Of a stretch of 64,000 nucleotides of DNA, positions 46,816-55,604 are shown piece by piece (within the stretch, counting starts at the first letter, position 1; every line of letters starts with the position of its first letter). The position numbers were made by a program, and so were the translations under genes. The stretch is taken from positions 1-64,000 of the forward strand of contig NZ_RCWT01000015.1 of the NCBI RefSeq assembly GCF_003688595.1, written 5' to 3'. Origin of the DNA: Sphingomonas sp. PP-F2F-G114-C0414. GTDB lineage: Bacteria; Pseudomonadota; Alphaproteobacteria; Sphingomonadales; Sphingomonadaceae. A model generated the notes under the pieces. The model was not told the origin of the DNA. It saw only the letters and a list, made by a program, of their open reading frames with translations, and ran no database searches.

Positions 46816-47187
46816 ATGGAAGACAGTCTTCAACTCGAAGTCCACGATCTCGAAGTGCAGGTCCTGACCGGCATCTATTCGGAGGAGACGCACCTGCCGC
46901 AGCCGCTGCGGATCTCGCTGACCGTCGACATGGTCTGCCCGAAGCACTTCGCGCCGGATACGCCGCTGTCCGCGTCGAAGAACTACCTCGACCTGAAGAA
47001 CGCGGCGACCACCGCGCTGCCGCCCGGCGTGCATTTCACGCTGATCGAAGGCGTCGCGGACCATATCTGCGAGACGCTGTTCCTTCAGGATGCGCGGGTG
47101 CTGCGCGTGCAGGTCAAGATCGTGAAACTGGCGATCGCCGAGGCGGACGAAGCGATCGGCGTGACTCTCGTCCGCCATCGCCGCTGA
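46816..47187 (+). CDS. folB: Dihydroneopterin aldolase
   Basis: 123-residue folate-biosynthesis enzyme (tunnelling fold) that converts dihydroneopterin to hydroxymethyl-dihydropterin. Seen: LEVQVLTGIYSEET with LTGIYxxE, LPQPLRISLTVDMV, SASKNYLDLKN and the C-terminal strand. ATG start preferred over a 39-codon N-terminal extension. The next gene begins 13 bases later. Confidence 0.92.
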   Translation: MEDSLQLEVHDLEVQVLTGIYSEETHLPQPLRISLTVDMVCPKHFAPDTPLSASKNYLDLKNAATTALPPGVHFTLIEGVADHICETLFLQDARVLRVQVKIVKLAIAEADEAIGVTLVRHRR

Positions 47188-47200
47188 TCCGCGGAGCCCA

Positions 47201-47494
47201 ATGGTGCGGCTGATACTCGAGTCGGAGGGCGACATCGTTTCGTTGATCCGGAGTGCCGAGGCTGAGTCGATCGTCGTCGTCGTGCGGCCGTCTGCGAACG
47301 CGCTGTGGACGGCGTTGGCGCGCGCTGCGATTCCACCGCTGGCGATCGAGCGCGCACCGGGCTGCCGGGTCAACGCGGTATTCGCCGAGGAGGGCGCGCG
47401 CGACGCTGACGTCGATGCCGCTGCGGACTTCCTCGATCGCGCCCGATCGACCACCGGTCAGATCATCGACGTCCGCCCGCCTGCGCTCGGCTAG
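47201..47494 (+). CDS. Hypothetical protein
   Basis: 97 residues, not assigned to a family. Short alternating hydrophobic and charged blocks (MVRLILESEGDIVSLI, IVVVVRPSANAL, GQIIDVRPP) suggest a small alpha/beta fold. It follows folB after 13 bases and is probably co-transcribed. Its stop overlaps the stop of the convergent next gene (shared CTAG). Confidence 0.65.
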   Translation: MVRLILESEGDIVSLIRSAEAESIVVVVRPSANALWTALARAAIPPLAIERAPGCRVNAVFAEEGARDADVDAAADFLDRARSTTGQIIDVRPPALG

Positions 47495-48375
47495 AGTTTG
47501 CGCGTTCGACCGCAGGGGCCGAGCGCCTTCAGCACGAAGGCATAGTCCTCGCGCGCGACGACCGCGTCGGCGGCTTCGAGCGACGTGGTGCTGTGGTCCG
47601 GCAGTGTCGACGGCAGCGCGCACGTCAGGCGATACCACAGCAATGTCTCGGGTTTCGGCGGTGCGGCCGACTCGTCGACGATCTCGCTCAGCGCCACCGC
47701 CCAGCGCGGCTGCTCGCCGGGGCGACGCAGGATCGACAGCGACACGGGGCGCTGATCGGCGGTCGTCAGGAAGATCTGCGTTTCGCCCTCGCCGGGCAGC
47801 GCGCCGGCTACGTGGAAGGCGTTGCCCACACCGGTGATGACCGGCGGCGCATCGGCTGCAAGGGCCGCTTCGGCGATCTGGCGGACGGTGGCCTGCGCGG
47901 CGGGTGTCCAGTCGATCTGCGCGTCCGGCGCAATAAGCTGGACCTGGTTGACCGAGCCGGCGACCGGCCGCGCGAACAGCAACACCCGCGCCTTCTTGAA
48001 TTTGGGGATCCGGCCGCGCGCATCGGGAGCAACATCGAGCAGGTAGCCGATTCGGGGCGGCAGGCCGTTTGCGCCCCGGATCAGCGTCCCGACATCGACC
48101 TCGACATAAAGTCTAACCTGTCCCGAAGTGAGACCAGGTGCCTCCGACGGCTTGATCCGGGCGGTCGATCGGACGGTCGCGTCGGCGATCACGGGCGCCG
48201 ACAGGACGAGATCGGCAAGGTCCGAATATTGGAAGGACGATGCCGCGGACGACGGGCCGGATGATGGCGCATTTGTCGGATAACCGGGGGAAACGGCGGT
48301 CTGGGTCGCAGAAATCGGTCCCGCCGCCAAAGCGATGATGCCGACGCAAGCCGTAACGTGAAAGAAGATTTTCAT
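47491..48375 (-). CDS. Hypothetical secreted protein
   Basis: 294 residues with a signal peptide (MKIFFHVTACVGIIALAAGP). The mature part contains strand-rich blocks (DLADLVLSAPVIADATV, VYVEVDVGTLIRGANG, YLLDVAPDARGR) and two C-terminal cysteines. No family recognised. Promoter likely in 48376-48599. Confidence 0.75.
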   Translation of the reverse strand: MKIFFHVTACVGIIALAAGPISATQTAVSPGYPTNAPSSGPSSAASSFQYSDLADLVLSAPVIADATVRSTARIKPSEAPGLTSGQVRLYVEVDVGTLIRGANGLPPRIGYLLDVAPDARGRIPKFKKARVLLFARPVAGSVNQVQLIAPDAQIDWTPAAQATVRQIAEAALAADAPPVITGVGNAFHVAGALPGEGETQIFLTTADQRPVSLSILRRPGEQPRWAVALSEIVDESAAPPKPETLLWYRLTCALPSTLPDHSTTSLEAADAVVAREDYAFVLKALGPCGRTRKL

Positions 48376-48599
48376 CGCTTTGCGCTACGCCATCGGAGCT
48401 GAACGATACAGAAATAATTCTGCCATCCCGAGGTTGTACGTTTGTTGCGTCCGACAAAGCGTTTGCGTGTCGCGGAACGTGGCGATAGGACTCGGGTACT
48501 GCCCCGTGGTTATTCCGGCCAACGGCAGACGTATGCGTCGCGCACTTGGTGCGAACACGTGCGTACGGAGCAGGCAGATTAAGGGAGTGTCGTTTCTGA

Positions 48600-49277
48600 A
48601 TGGCCTATACTGACCAGAAGATGTCCGGAGGCAAAATCGTCGCGATCGTGATCGTCGCGCTGATTCATGCGGCCTTGGGCTACGCTTTCGTCACGGGCCT
48701 CGCGTATCAGTACGTGAAAAAGGCCCAAGAAAAGATGACGACGTTCGACGTGGAGCCGCCACCGCCGCCGCCTCCGCCCGACGAGCCCCCGCCGCCGCCG
48801 CCTGACCAGCCCAACCTGCCGCCGCCACCGACCACGGTCGTGACGCCGCCGCCGGTCGTTGTAACGCCGCAGCCAGCGCCCGCGCTGACGACGTCGAGCA
48901 TCATCCCGAAGTTCCAGCCGACGGCTCCGCCGGCTCCGCCGTCGCCGGCGGTGGCACCAGCGCCGCCCGCTCCGGTGGTCAGCAAGGCGGCCGGTGCGAA
49001 GGGTGATCCTGCGCAGTGGGTTTCGACGGATGATTATCCGCCGAGTTCGCTGCGTGCCGAGGAAGAAGGCACCGTCGGGATCGCTTGGGACATCAACACC
49101 CAGGGTCGCGTCGAGAACTGCCGCGTCACCTCGTCGAGCGGATCGTCCGCGCTGGATCGGGCCGCTTGCGCCGCGATCACACGGCGTGGTCGGTATTCGC
49201 CGGCAGTGGACACGGCGGGCAATCCGATCCGGTCGAGCTCTTCGCGTCGCGTGACGTGGAAGATCCCGCCTCAGTGA
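48600..49277 (+). CDS. tonB: TonB energy transducer
   Basis: 225-residue TonB. Single N-terminal membrane helix (IVAIVIVALIHAALGYAFV), a long proline-rich periplasmic spacer (about 50-120) and the C-terminal domain with YPPSSLRAEEEGTV and DINTQGRVENC. It carries proton-motive energy to outer-membrane receptors. First gene of tonB-exbB-exbD-exbD. Confidence 0.93.
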   Translation: MAYTDQKMSGGKIVAIVIVALIHAALGYAFVTGLAYQYVKKAQEKMTTFDVEPPPPPPPPDEPPPPPPDQPNLPPPPTTVVTPPPVVVTPQPAPALTTSSIIPKFQPTAPPAPPSPAVAPAPPAPVVSKAAGAKGDPAQWVSTDDYPPSSLRAEEEGTVGIAWDINTQGRVENCRVTSSSGSSALDRAACAAITRRGRYSPAVDTAGNPIRSSSSRRVTWKIPPQ

Positions 49278-49384
49278 TTTGGGCCAGGGATTATCGGGCC
49301 TGATGATTTGGGCCTGATACTCTGGTCAGTTTACGCTGCACCTTTCGTTTCAGACATAGACTATAGTCAGAGGACTAACCGAAC

Positions 49385-50170
49385 ATGATCACCACCATTC
49401 TTGCAGCGGCAGCGCCCGCCGCAGCCGACGCCAACCCGTACGGCCTGCAAGCCGCACTCCGCGAGGGCGGCCTGATTTCGCAGACCGTGTTCGGCATCCT
49501 CGTGCTGATGTCGGTCGTGTCGTTCTACATCCTGTTCTCGAAGCTGTTCGAGCAGCAGAAGATCATCGGCCAGGGCAAGCGCGTCCGTCAGGCTTTCTGG
49601 TCGTCCAACAGCCTCCGCGAGGGTTCGGCCAAGCTCGAGAAGAACTCGGCCTACAAGCAGATCGTCGACGACGGTCTGGCCGCTCAGGAGCAGCATTCGA
49701 AGCTGACCGATCCGGTCGAGGCGCATGACTGGCTGCACGGCTCGCTGGCGCGTTCGGAAGCCGCGATCAACTCGAAGCTGGGTGGCGGTCTCGCCTTCCT
49801 CGCAACGGTCGGTTCGGTTTCGCCGTTCATCGGTCTGTTCGGTACGGTTATCGGCATCTACCGCGCACTGGTTAAGATCGGCGCATCGGGTCAGGCATCG
49901 ATCGACAAGGTCGCAGGGCCGGTCGGTGAAGCACTGATCATGACCGCCCTCGGTCTGGTCGTCGCGGTTCCTGCCGTTCTGTCGTACAACTGGCTGCAGC
50001 GCCGCAACAAGTCGATCGCAGAGGACCTGTCGGCCTTCTCGAACGACGTGCTCGGCTTCCTGGCTTCGAACGGTGCGGTTCGCCCGGCGATCGCCGGTCC
50101 TGCTAAGCCGGTCACGAAGCCTGCCACGACGACCACGACTGCCGGCCAGACCGGTGGCGTACCGCGCTAA
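49385..50170 (+). CDS. exbB: ExbB/TolQ/MotA-family proton channel subunit
   Basis: 261 residues. Three membrane helices: one near the N-terminus (ISQTVFGILVLMSVVSFYIL) and two after residue 135 including FLATVGSVSPFIGLFGTVIG and ALGLVVAVPAV, the MotA/TolQ signature with conserved Gly and Thr residues. Works with the two ExbD proteins downstream. An alanine-rich N-terminal lead may be a signal peptide. Confidence 0.93.
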   Translation: MITTILAAAAPAAADANPYGLQAALREGGLISQTVFGILVLMSVVSFYILFSKLFEQQKIIGQGKRVRQAFWSSNSLREGSAKLEKNSAYKQIVDDGLAAQEQHSKLTDPVEAHDWLHGSLARSEAAINSKLGGGLAFLATVGSVSPFIGLFGTVIGIYRALVKIGASGQASIDKVAGPVGEALIMTALGLVVAVPAVLSYNWLQRRNKSIAEDLSAFSNDVLGFLASNGAVRPAIAGPAKPVTKPATTTTTAGQTGGVPR

Positions 50171-50267
50171 TCAAGATGCGCAAAAGGCGGGGCTGCTGTC
50201 CGCAGCGGCTCCGCTTCATTGCCGCCGGCAGTTCCGGTGGCGATCAAATGGATAGGATAGTTCGCAC

Positions 50268-50744
50268 ATGGCGATGAGTGTTGGTGGCGATTCCACCGAG
50301 AGTTCGATATCGGACATCAATACGACGCCGCTGGTCGACGTCATGCTCGTGCTCCTGATCATCTTCCTGGTGACGACCACGGTCGCGGTCCAGGCGGTGC
50401 AGCTGAAGCTGCCGGATGTTCGCTTCGATCCGACGATGACCAAGCCCGAGAACGTCTCGCTCTCGGTGACGTCGGCCAACGGACAGTGCCAGGTCTATTG
50501 GGGTCTTTCCCCGGTGACTCACGAAGAGTTGCTGCAGCGGGGCGTCGACAAGCTGAAGGCGGAGATCGCGCGTCAGGGCGGTGCCAATGCCGCTGGCCTC
50601 GAATTGCCCGAGGCGCATATCCGCGGCGACGTGAACGCACCGTATCGCTGCATCGGCGCCACGATCTACACGATGCAGCAGGCCGGGTTCGCCCGTGTCG
50701 GCTTCATCTCCGAACCGCCTCCCGGCGTCACCACCGAACGTTGA
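50268..50744 (+). CDS. exbD: ExbD/TolR-family protein, first paralogue
   Basis: 158 residues. Short cytoplasmic start, then SDINTTPLVDVMLVLLIIFLVTTT with the conserved proton-path Asp, then a periplasmic domain with two cysteines (GQCQVYW, YRCIGA). 97 bases after exbB. Confidence 0.93.
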   Translation: MAMSVGGDSTESSISDINTTPLVDVMLVLLIIFLVTTTVAVQAVQLKLPDVRFDPTMTKPENVSLSVTSANGQCQVYWGLSPVTHEELLQRGVDKLKAEIARQGGANAAGLELPEAHIRGDVNAPYRCIGATIYTMQQAGFARVGFISEPPPGVTTER

Positions 50745-50803
50745 TGCGGAACGCCGATGCCGACCGCTGACGGTGGCTCGGACGTATTTAGGAGTAGTAT
50801 AAA

Positions 50804-51232
50804 ATGGCAATGAGCGGCGGCAAAGAAGACGGCGCGCCGATGATGGAAATGAACATGACGCCGTTGATCGACGTCCTGCTCGTTCTCCTCATCATGTTCA
50901 TCATCACGATCCCGATCCAGACGCATGCGGTCAAGGTCGACCTTCCGGTCAACAGCCCTAACCAGCCGCAGAACCCGGTCAATCCCGAGAAGAACAAGAT
51001 CTCGATCGATCCGGCGGGTGTCGTGGCGTGGAACGGGGCGCCGGTCGATGAGGTCACGCTGCGCCAGTATCTGGATCAGAGCGCTGGCATGACGCCGGAG
51101 CCCGAACTCCACTTCCAGCCTGATCCGCAGGCGAAGTATGAAGTGGTCGATCGCACGCTTGCTGTGATCAAGCGGTCCGCGATTACGAAGCTCGGCTTCA
51201 TCGGCAACGAGCAGTACCGCAACGACTTCTAA
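50804..51232 (+). CDS. exbD: ExbD/TolR-family protein, second paralogue
   Basis: 142 residues. EMNMTPLIDVLLVLLIMFI with the conserved Asp; cytoplasmic start carries MMEM. It differs from the first paralogue in the periplasmic part (no cysteines). Last gene before a strong terminator. Tandem exbD genes are known for Xanthomonas-type systems, where both paralogues contribute. Confidence 0.93.
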   Translation: MAMSGGKEDGAPMMEMNMTPLIDVLLVLLIMFIITIPIQTHAVKVDLPVNSPNQPQNPVNPEKNKISIDPAGVVAWNGAPVDEVTLRQYLDQSAGMTPEPELHFQPDPQAKYEVVDRTLAVIKRSAITKLGFIGNEQYRNDF

Positions 51233-51256
51233 GTCAGCGTACAGCATCGAACGTCC

Positions 51257-51289
51257 AAAGGGCGGTCCTCCGGGACCGCCCTTTTTTTT
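51257..51289 (+). terminator. Rho-independent terminator of the tonB-exb operon
   Basis: Stem aagggcggtcc / ggaccgccctt with a TCCG loop, followed by a run of eight T, 25 bases after the last exbD stop. Confidence 0.95.
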
Positions 51290-51423
51290 GTCGTCTGCCA
51301 CAGGGCAGGCGCGCGGGGGACCTCATGAGAAGTTGATCGATGTACTTGTACGACAGTCTTCAAAGTGACACACCGTTGTCACAAAAATGAAACCTTCGGA
51401 TCGGCGGAGGTCAGTGGAGATGG

Positions 51424-51786
51424 ATGATGCGCAAGACCGTTCTGTTCGCTCTCGCAATCCTTGGCACGGCAACGCCGGCGCTGGCGGGATCGTCCGCAAC
51501 CGTGGATCGTACCGGCTATACGGCGATCGCGGCGGGCGACCTTTCGACGGCGGAACAGCGCATCGTCGCCGAGCGGAAGATCTTCCCGCAGCGTCCCGAG
51601 CTGATGATCAATCTGGCGTCGGTGTATCATCGGACCGGTCGCGACTCGGAAGCCCGCGCGCTGTATGCGGCGGTGCTGGAGCGCCCGGCGGTCGCGATGG
51701 ACCTGCCCTCGGGCGCAGTGGCATCGTCGCACGATCTCGCGAGCCGGGCGCTCGCCCGCCAGACGCAGCAGATCGCGACTCGCTAA
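51424..51786 (+). CDS. Small secreted TPR-like protein
   Basis: 120 residues with a signal peptide (cleavage near TPALAG). Residues ~28-90 form helical TPR-like pairs (AIAAGDLSTAEQRI, MINLASVYHRTGRDSEARAL). A role in protein-protein contacts in the periplasm is plausible. Separate transcription unit after the terminator. Confidence 0.8.
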   Translation: MMRKTVLFALAILGTATPALAGSSATVDRTGYTAIAAGDLSTAEQRIVAERKIFPQRPELMINLASVYHRTGRDSEARALYAAVLERPAVAMDLPSGAVASSHDLASRALARQTQQIATR

Positions 51787-52298
51787 GCGGGACCTCGCGG
51801 TCGTGATGGCAGGCTCTTAGTACGAGAGCGTGAGTGGCCTCGGCGCGGCCCCGATGGCGGGGGCAGCGCCCTGTAAAGGGCTGCGCCAACCTTGTTCTCC
51901 CGCGAAGGCGGGAGCCCAGTCTGGGTCCCCGCCTTCGCGGGGAAACAAGCTGGACGGCGGTTGAGAGGATATGGACCTGCCGCGGAACAGATGAGCATTA
52001 CGGTGCTCGAACGCGTAGCCTAGCAGGGGGATCGTCCGCGATTGGGCGGCATCCCTAGAGTTGGGACGATACGTGTCCGATCTGGCCGACCGCTTGGTGA
52101 GTTTCGTCACCAGGATCTTGCCACATCGACGGCCTTCGCCGGGAAAGCGCGGGGAGCTACAGTTCAACCGCTGTCACCACGTGATGGCGTGCCGCGGGCA
52201 ATGAATCTGCGGCAGAAGCGGCCAATCCGCAGACCCTGAGCAAAGGTGGATAGGGTCCTAAACCATCCACAGTCGCCCGACTCGGTTTGCCCTAAACC
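51787..52298. other. Gene-free interval
   Basis: About 510 bases between the TPR-like gene and dcd. It contains one palindromic repeat (51891-51949); no other gene, RNA or regulatory site could be supported. Confidence 0.75.
51891..51949. repeat. Palindromic repeat, gcgaaggcggg family
   Basis: Nearly identical to 11266-11324: cttgttctcccgcgaaggcg...cgccttcgcggggaaacaag around agcccagtctgggt. Confidence 0.88.
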
Positions 52299-52853
52299 CT
52301 AGAGCCGCGGCAACGTCACTCCGCGCTGGCGCATGTATTTCCCCGCGCGGTCTGCGTAGCTGACTTCGCAAGGCTCGTTCCCCTTCAGGAACAGGAACTG
52401 GCATGCGCCCTCGTTGGCGTAGATCTTGGCGGGTAGCGGGGTGGTGTTCGAGAACTCCAGCGTCACATGACCCTCCCATTCAGGCTCGAGCGGGGTCACG
52501 TTGACGATGATCCCGCACCGCGCATAGGTCGACTTGCCGAGGCAGATCACCAGTACGTCGCGCGGCACGCGAAAATACTCGACGGTCCGCGCCAGTGCGA
52601 AGCTGTTCGGCGGAATGATGCACACGTCGGTTTTGCGGTCGACGAAGCTGTTGGCCGCGAAGTCCTTCGGGTCGACGATCGCGCTGTCGACGTTGGTGAA
52701 GATCTTGAACTCGTCGGCAACGCGCGCGTCATAGCCATAGGAGGACAGACCGTACGAGATGCAGCCATCGCGGCGCTGCGCCTCATGGAACGGTTCGATC
52801 ATCGCGTCGCCGAGCGCGCGCTCGCGGATCCAGCGGTCGGACATCACGGACAT
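52299..52853 (-). CDS. dcd: dCTP deaminase
   Basis: 184-residue trimeric enzyme making dUTP from dCTP for thymidylate synthesis. Seen: [13 protein letters not shown], the catalytic Glu region [35 protein letters not shown] and the C-terminal lid [16 protein letters not shown]. Start chosen at the ATG with GAGGAG five bases upstream. Confidence 0.96.
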   Translation of the reverse strand: MSVMSDRWIRERALGDAMIEPFHEAQRRDGCISYGLSSYGYDARVADEFKIFTNVDSAIVDPKDFAANSFVDRKTDVCIIPPNSFALARTVEYFRVPRDVLVICLGKSTYARCGIIVNVTPLEPEWEGHVTLEFSNTTPLPAKIYANEGACQFLFLKGNEPCEVSYADRAGKYMRQRGVTLPRL

Positions 52854-53015
52854 GGTAGCTCCTCTTCGGGGTGCGCTTTCGCCCGGATGCGGCGTCACGG
52901 CAAGGGGGCACGCTCGCGACGTCATGCAGGATCGCAAACTCACGGGGACTCGCGTCGCGCGGATGACTTGCCGTCCGCGAGGCCCTACGCACGCGGATCA
53001 ATCGCAGGGGTCAAG

Positions 53016-53714
53016 ATGCGCGCGTTCGTTCCGATACTCGCCGGTGTCACTTTACGCAGTCGGCTGCTCGCATGTCTGGGTGCGTGCCTCGGCATAGCGC
53101 TGACCAGCGCCATCAGCGCGACCATCATCCACCCGCACGGATCGTTGCTGCTCCTGGTCGCGCCGATGGGCGCCGCGGCGGTGCTGGTGTTCGTCGTGCC
53201 CGCCAGCCCGCTCTCGCAACCCTGGTCGGTGATCGGCGGCAACGTGATCTCGGCGCTGGTCGGCGTCGCTGCTCTGAAGTTGGTGCCGATCACGGTCGTT
53301 GCCGCCGGACTTGCGGTGGGCGGCGCGATCCTCGCAATGTCGCTGACGCGGTCGTTGCATCCTCCGGCGGGTGCGGTGGCGCTGACAGCGGTGCTCGGCG
53401 GGCCGGCGGTGTGGGACGCGGGGTTCGCGTTCGCGCTGGTGCCGATCGCCGTCAACTCGGTCGCGTTGGTCGGACTGGGTATCGCGTTTCATCGGATCAC
53501 CGGGCAGCGCTATCCGCACCGGCCGGTGCCGACTAGCGAGCCCGTGCGCGTGCCCGAAGCGACGATGCTGACCGCTGCGGATCTTGATCTTGCGCTGACC
53601 GACCTGGGGGAGACGCTCGACGTCGGTCGGGAAGACCTCGACGAACTGCTCCGTCGTGTCGAGCATCACGCGATCCGCCGCCGCGCACTGGCCGGCCCAA
53701 TCACACGACGCTGA
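53016..53714 (+). CDS. HPP-family membrane protein
   Basis: 232 residues. Four to five hydrophobic helices, with the family's SLHPPAGAVALTAVLGG signature (hence HPP), then a ~60-residue cytosolic C-terminal tail of acidic/Leu-rich helices (LDLALTDLGETLDV). Plant and cyanobacterial relatives transport nitrite; the substrate here is unknown. ATG 53016 follows CAGGGG. Divergent from dcd. Confidence 0.9.
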   Translation: MRAFVPILAGVTLRSRLLACLGACLGIALTSAISATIIHPHGSLLLLVAPMGAAAVLVFVVPASPLSQPWSVIGGNVISALVGVAALKLVPITVVAAGLAVGGAILAMSLTRSLHPPAGAVALTAVLGGPAVWDAGFAFALVPIAVNSVALVGLGIAFHRITGQRYPHRPVPTSEPVRVPEATMLTAADLDLALTDLGETLDVGREDLDELLRRVEHHAIRRRALAGPITRR

Positions 53715-53718
53715 TCGC

Positions 53719-54168
53719 TCAGCCTATTCCGAGATCCGCCGGACCGAACGCGTCGGGCAGCAGTTCCGAGACGGTATAGGTGCGGATCGCGTCGCCCTCG
53801 GCTGCACCGCAATGCACCGGCAGGTCGCGGCCGCCCATCTGCGCCGCTTCGTTGATGACCTGGCGACAGCGGCCGCAGGGGCTGACGGGGGAGGTGCCCG
53901 TCGCGCGGCCCTCCGCATCCATCGCCCCGCCGATCACGCCGATCGCGACGATATCGCGGAGCCGACCTGCGGCGCTCGCGGTGGCGATCGCGACGGTCTC
54001 CGCACACAGCGACAGGCCGTAGCTGGCGTTCTCGAAGTTTGCGCCGGTGATCACCGTCCCGTCGTCGAGCAGCACCGCAGCCCCCACCGCGAACCGCGAA
54101 TAGGGCGCGTGCGCATTGCGCGAGGCGTCACGTGCCGCGGCGACGAGTTGCGTTGCTTGTTCGTTCAT
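53719..54168 (-). CDS. cdd: Cytidine deaminase
   Basis: 149-residue homotetrameric zinc deaminase that turns cytidine and deoxycytidine to uridine. Zinc ligands and catalytic Glu in SLCAETVAIA, plus SPCGRCRQV; PYSRFAVGAA marks the substrate pocket. ATG overlaps the stop of the GH25 gene (ATGA). Confidence 0.96.
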   Translation of the reverse strand: MNEQATQLVAAARDASRNAHAPYSRFAVGAAVLLDDGTVITGANFENASYGLSLCAETVAIATASAAGRLRDIVAIGVIGGAMDAEGRATGTSPVSPCGRCRQVINEAAQMGGRDLPVHCGAAEGDAIRTYTVSELLPDAFGPADLGIG

Positions 54169-54842
54169 GATGCCACCACGTCCCAGTTCACCGGTCCCTC
54201 GATCCCGTCGATGCGGCGGAAATCGCTTGCGCGCCACATCCGCCACGGCCGCGCGGTGTAGTCGGGCTTGAGGATATTCTCCACCGCCCAGAGCGGCCGC
54301 GGCACGGCGTCCGACAGCGTGTATTTCGAATCCACCGCCTTGCTAATCCGCAGCATCACCGGCTGGCGGGTGTGCGTCTCGACCATCGTCACGAACTGCG
54401 CGATGTCGGCGATCAGCCTCGCGCGGTCGGGCCGCGCGGTGCAGTCGTCGTGGAACGCGATGTCGACCGCCGTCGGCAACGCGTCCGACGTCCGCGGTAC
54501 GAAGGTGTTGAACGCGTTCGCCTGCTCGTCCGCACGCTGGCACAACGAATAGACGTGCACCGCGCCGCGTCGCAGGCCGGCGTCGGGCAGAGCGGCCCAG
54601 TTCGCCTCGAACGCCGGATCGCGGCGGTCGGTCCCCGACGTCGCGACGATGTAGGCGAAGTCGGCACCGCTCGCGCGCACCGTGCCCCATTCGACCGGAC
54701 CGGGATTTTCGGCGAGGTCGATGCCCTGCAACGGGTAGTGTTTGACGTCGGGGTGCCAGCCGGTCGCGGCGGTCCAGCCGCAGATGCCGACGAAGCCGGT
54801 TGCGGCGAGCGCGGCCGCGAAATTCAGAAGTGCGTGAGCCAT
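54165..54842 (-). CDS. GH25-family lysozyme-like protein with altered catalytic motif
   Basis: 225 residues with an N-terminal membrane/signal helix (LLNFAAALAATGFVGIC). GH25 features: GIDLAEN (Asp42), YIVATSGTDRRDPAFEANW and YSLCQRADEQAN. In GH25 muramidases the central motif is DxE; here residues 127-129 read DIA (codon 129 is GCG), so the acid/base Glu is missing. It is likely inactive or uses another residue. Flanked by cdd (overlap 4 bases) and UPF0262 (7-base gap). Confidence 0.85.
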   Translation of the reverse strand: MAHALLNFAAALAATGFVGICGWTAATGWHPDVKHYPLQGIDLAENPGPVEWGTVRASGADFAYIVATSGTDRRDPAFEANWAALPDAGLRRGAVHVYSLCQRADEQANAFNTFVPRTSDALPTAVDIAFHDDCTARPDRARLIADIAQFVTMVETHTRQPVMLRISKAVDSKYTLSDAVPRPLWAVENILKPDYTARPWRMWRASDFRRIDGIEGPVNWDVVAS

Positions 54843-54849
54843 GGGTCTT

Positions 54850-55332
54850 CTAGTTGCGGATGTGGAGGACGCAGATCAGCGTGAAGAGGCGTCGCGCGGT
54901 GTCGAAATCGACCTTGATCTTGCCGTCGAGACGCTCCTTGAGCAGCTCGGCGGCTTCGTTGTGGACGCCCCGGCGCGCCATGTCGACCGTCTCGATCTGC
55001 GCGGGGGAGGATTGCCGGATCGCCTGGTAATAGCTGTCGCAGATCGCGAAATAATCACGGATCGGCCGGCGGAAGCGACCCAGCGCGAGCACCAAAGTCT
55101 CAAGATGCGTGTCGTCTTCGCGGTGGATATGGATGCCGAGGCGTCCTTCCTCCGACTGGAGTTTGATCTTGTACGGCCCCGCATAGCCGTCGGCATAGGC
55201 TCGCTGCGGGGCGAAGTGATTGCCCTCGATCAGGTCGAAGATCGCGATCCGGCGTTCCTGCTCGACGTCGGGCGAGCGCCAGCCGAGACTGGTCTCGTCG
55301 AGTTGCACGTCGATGATCCGCGGGTCGGCCAT
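54850..55332 (-). CDS. UPF0262 family protein
   Basis: 160 residues of the alphaproteobacterial UPF0262 family, function unknown. Seen: RIIDVQLDETSLGWRSPDVEQER, FDLIEGNHFAP, HLETLVLALGRFRRPIRDY and LKERLDGKIKVDFDTARRLF. Start MADPRII; the longer frame runs through the adjacent repeat. First gene of UPF0262-GH25-cdd. Confidence 0.92.
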   Translation of the reverse strand: MADPRIIDVQLDETSLGWRSPDVEQERRIAIFDLIEGNHFAPQRAYADGYAGPYKIKLQSEEGRLGIHIHREDDTHLETLVLALGRFRRPIRDYFAICDSYYQAIRQSSPAQIETVDMARRGVHNEAAELLKERLDGKIKVDFDTARRLFTLICVLHIRN

Positions 55333-55406
55333 ACCGGTTCGATAGCGGGGGACATTCGCCCTGTCACTTATCCGAACGCGACCGAAGCCAACAGCACAAC
55401 GCGCTC

Positions 55407-55513
55407 CCATCCCTGAAAGGGAGGGGCTGGGGGTGGGTAGGCCAGCTCTGGCCGCAACCGTTCGACGATCCGGAGACCGACCCACCCCCGACCCCTCCCT
55501 TCCAGGGAGGGGG
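55407..55513. repeat. Palindromic repeat, gggaggggctgggggtgggt family, copy 1
   Basis: Arms tccctgaaagggaggggctg...gtgggtaggcc and inverted cccacccccgacccctccct around a ~30-base centre. Copy 2 is at 62989-63094. It lies in the divergent UPF0262/dnaB spacer. Confidence 0.88.
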
Positions 55514-55604
55514 GAAGCAGAGGGGAGTTATGCGAACGACTTATCCCCATCATTCCACCGCACGTTACTTGGACGTGCGCGCGTCCATCGCGTAGGTGCA
55601 GGGG

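Noticed and set aside
52467..53015. An extended N-terminus for the HPP membrane protein
   Set aside because: It lies antisense to dcd and has no conserved content; the membrane protein begins at the ATG near 53016.
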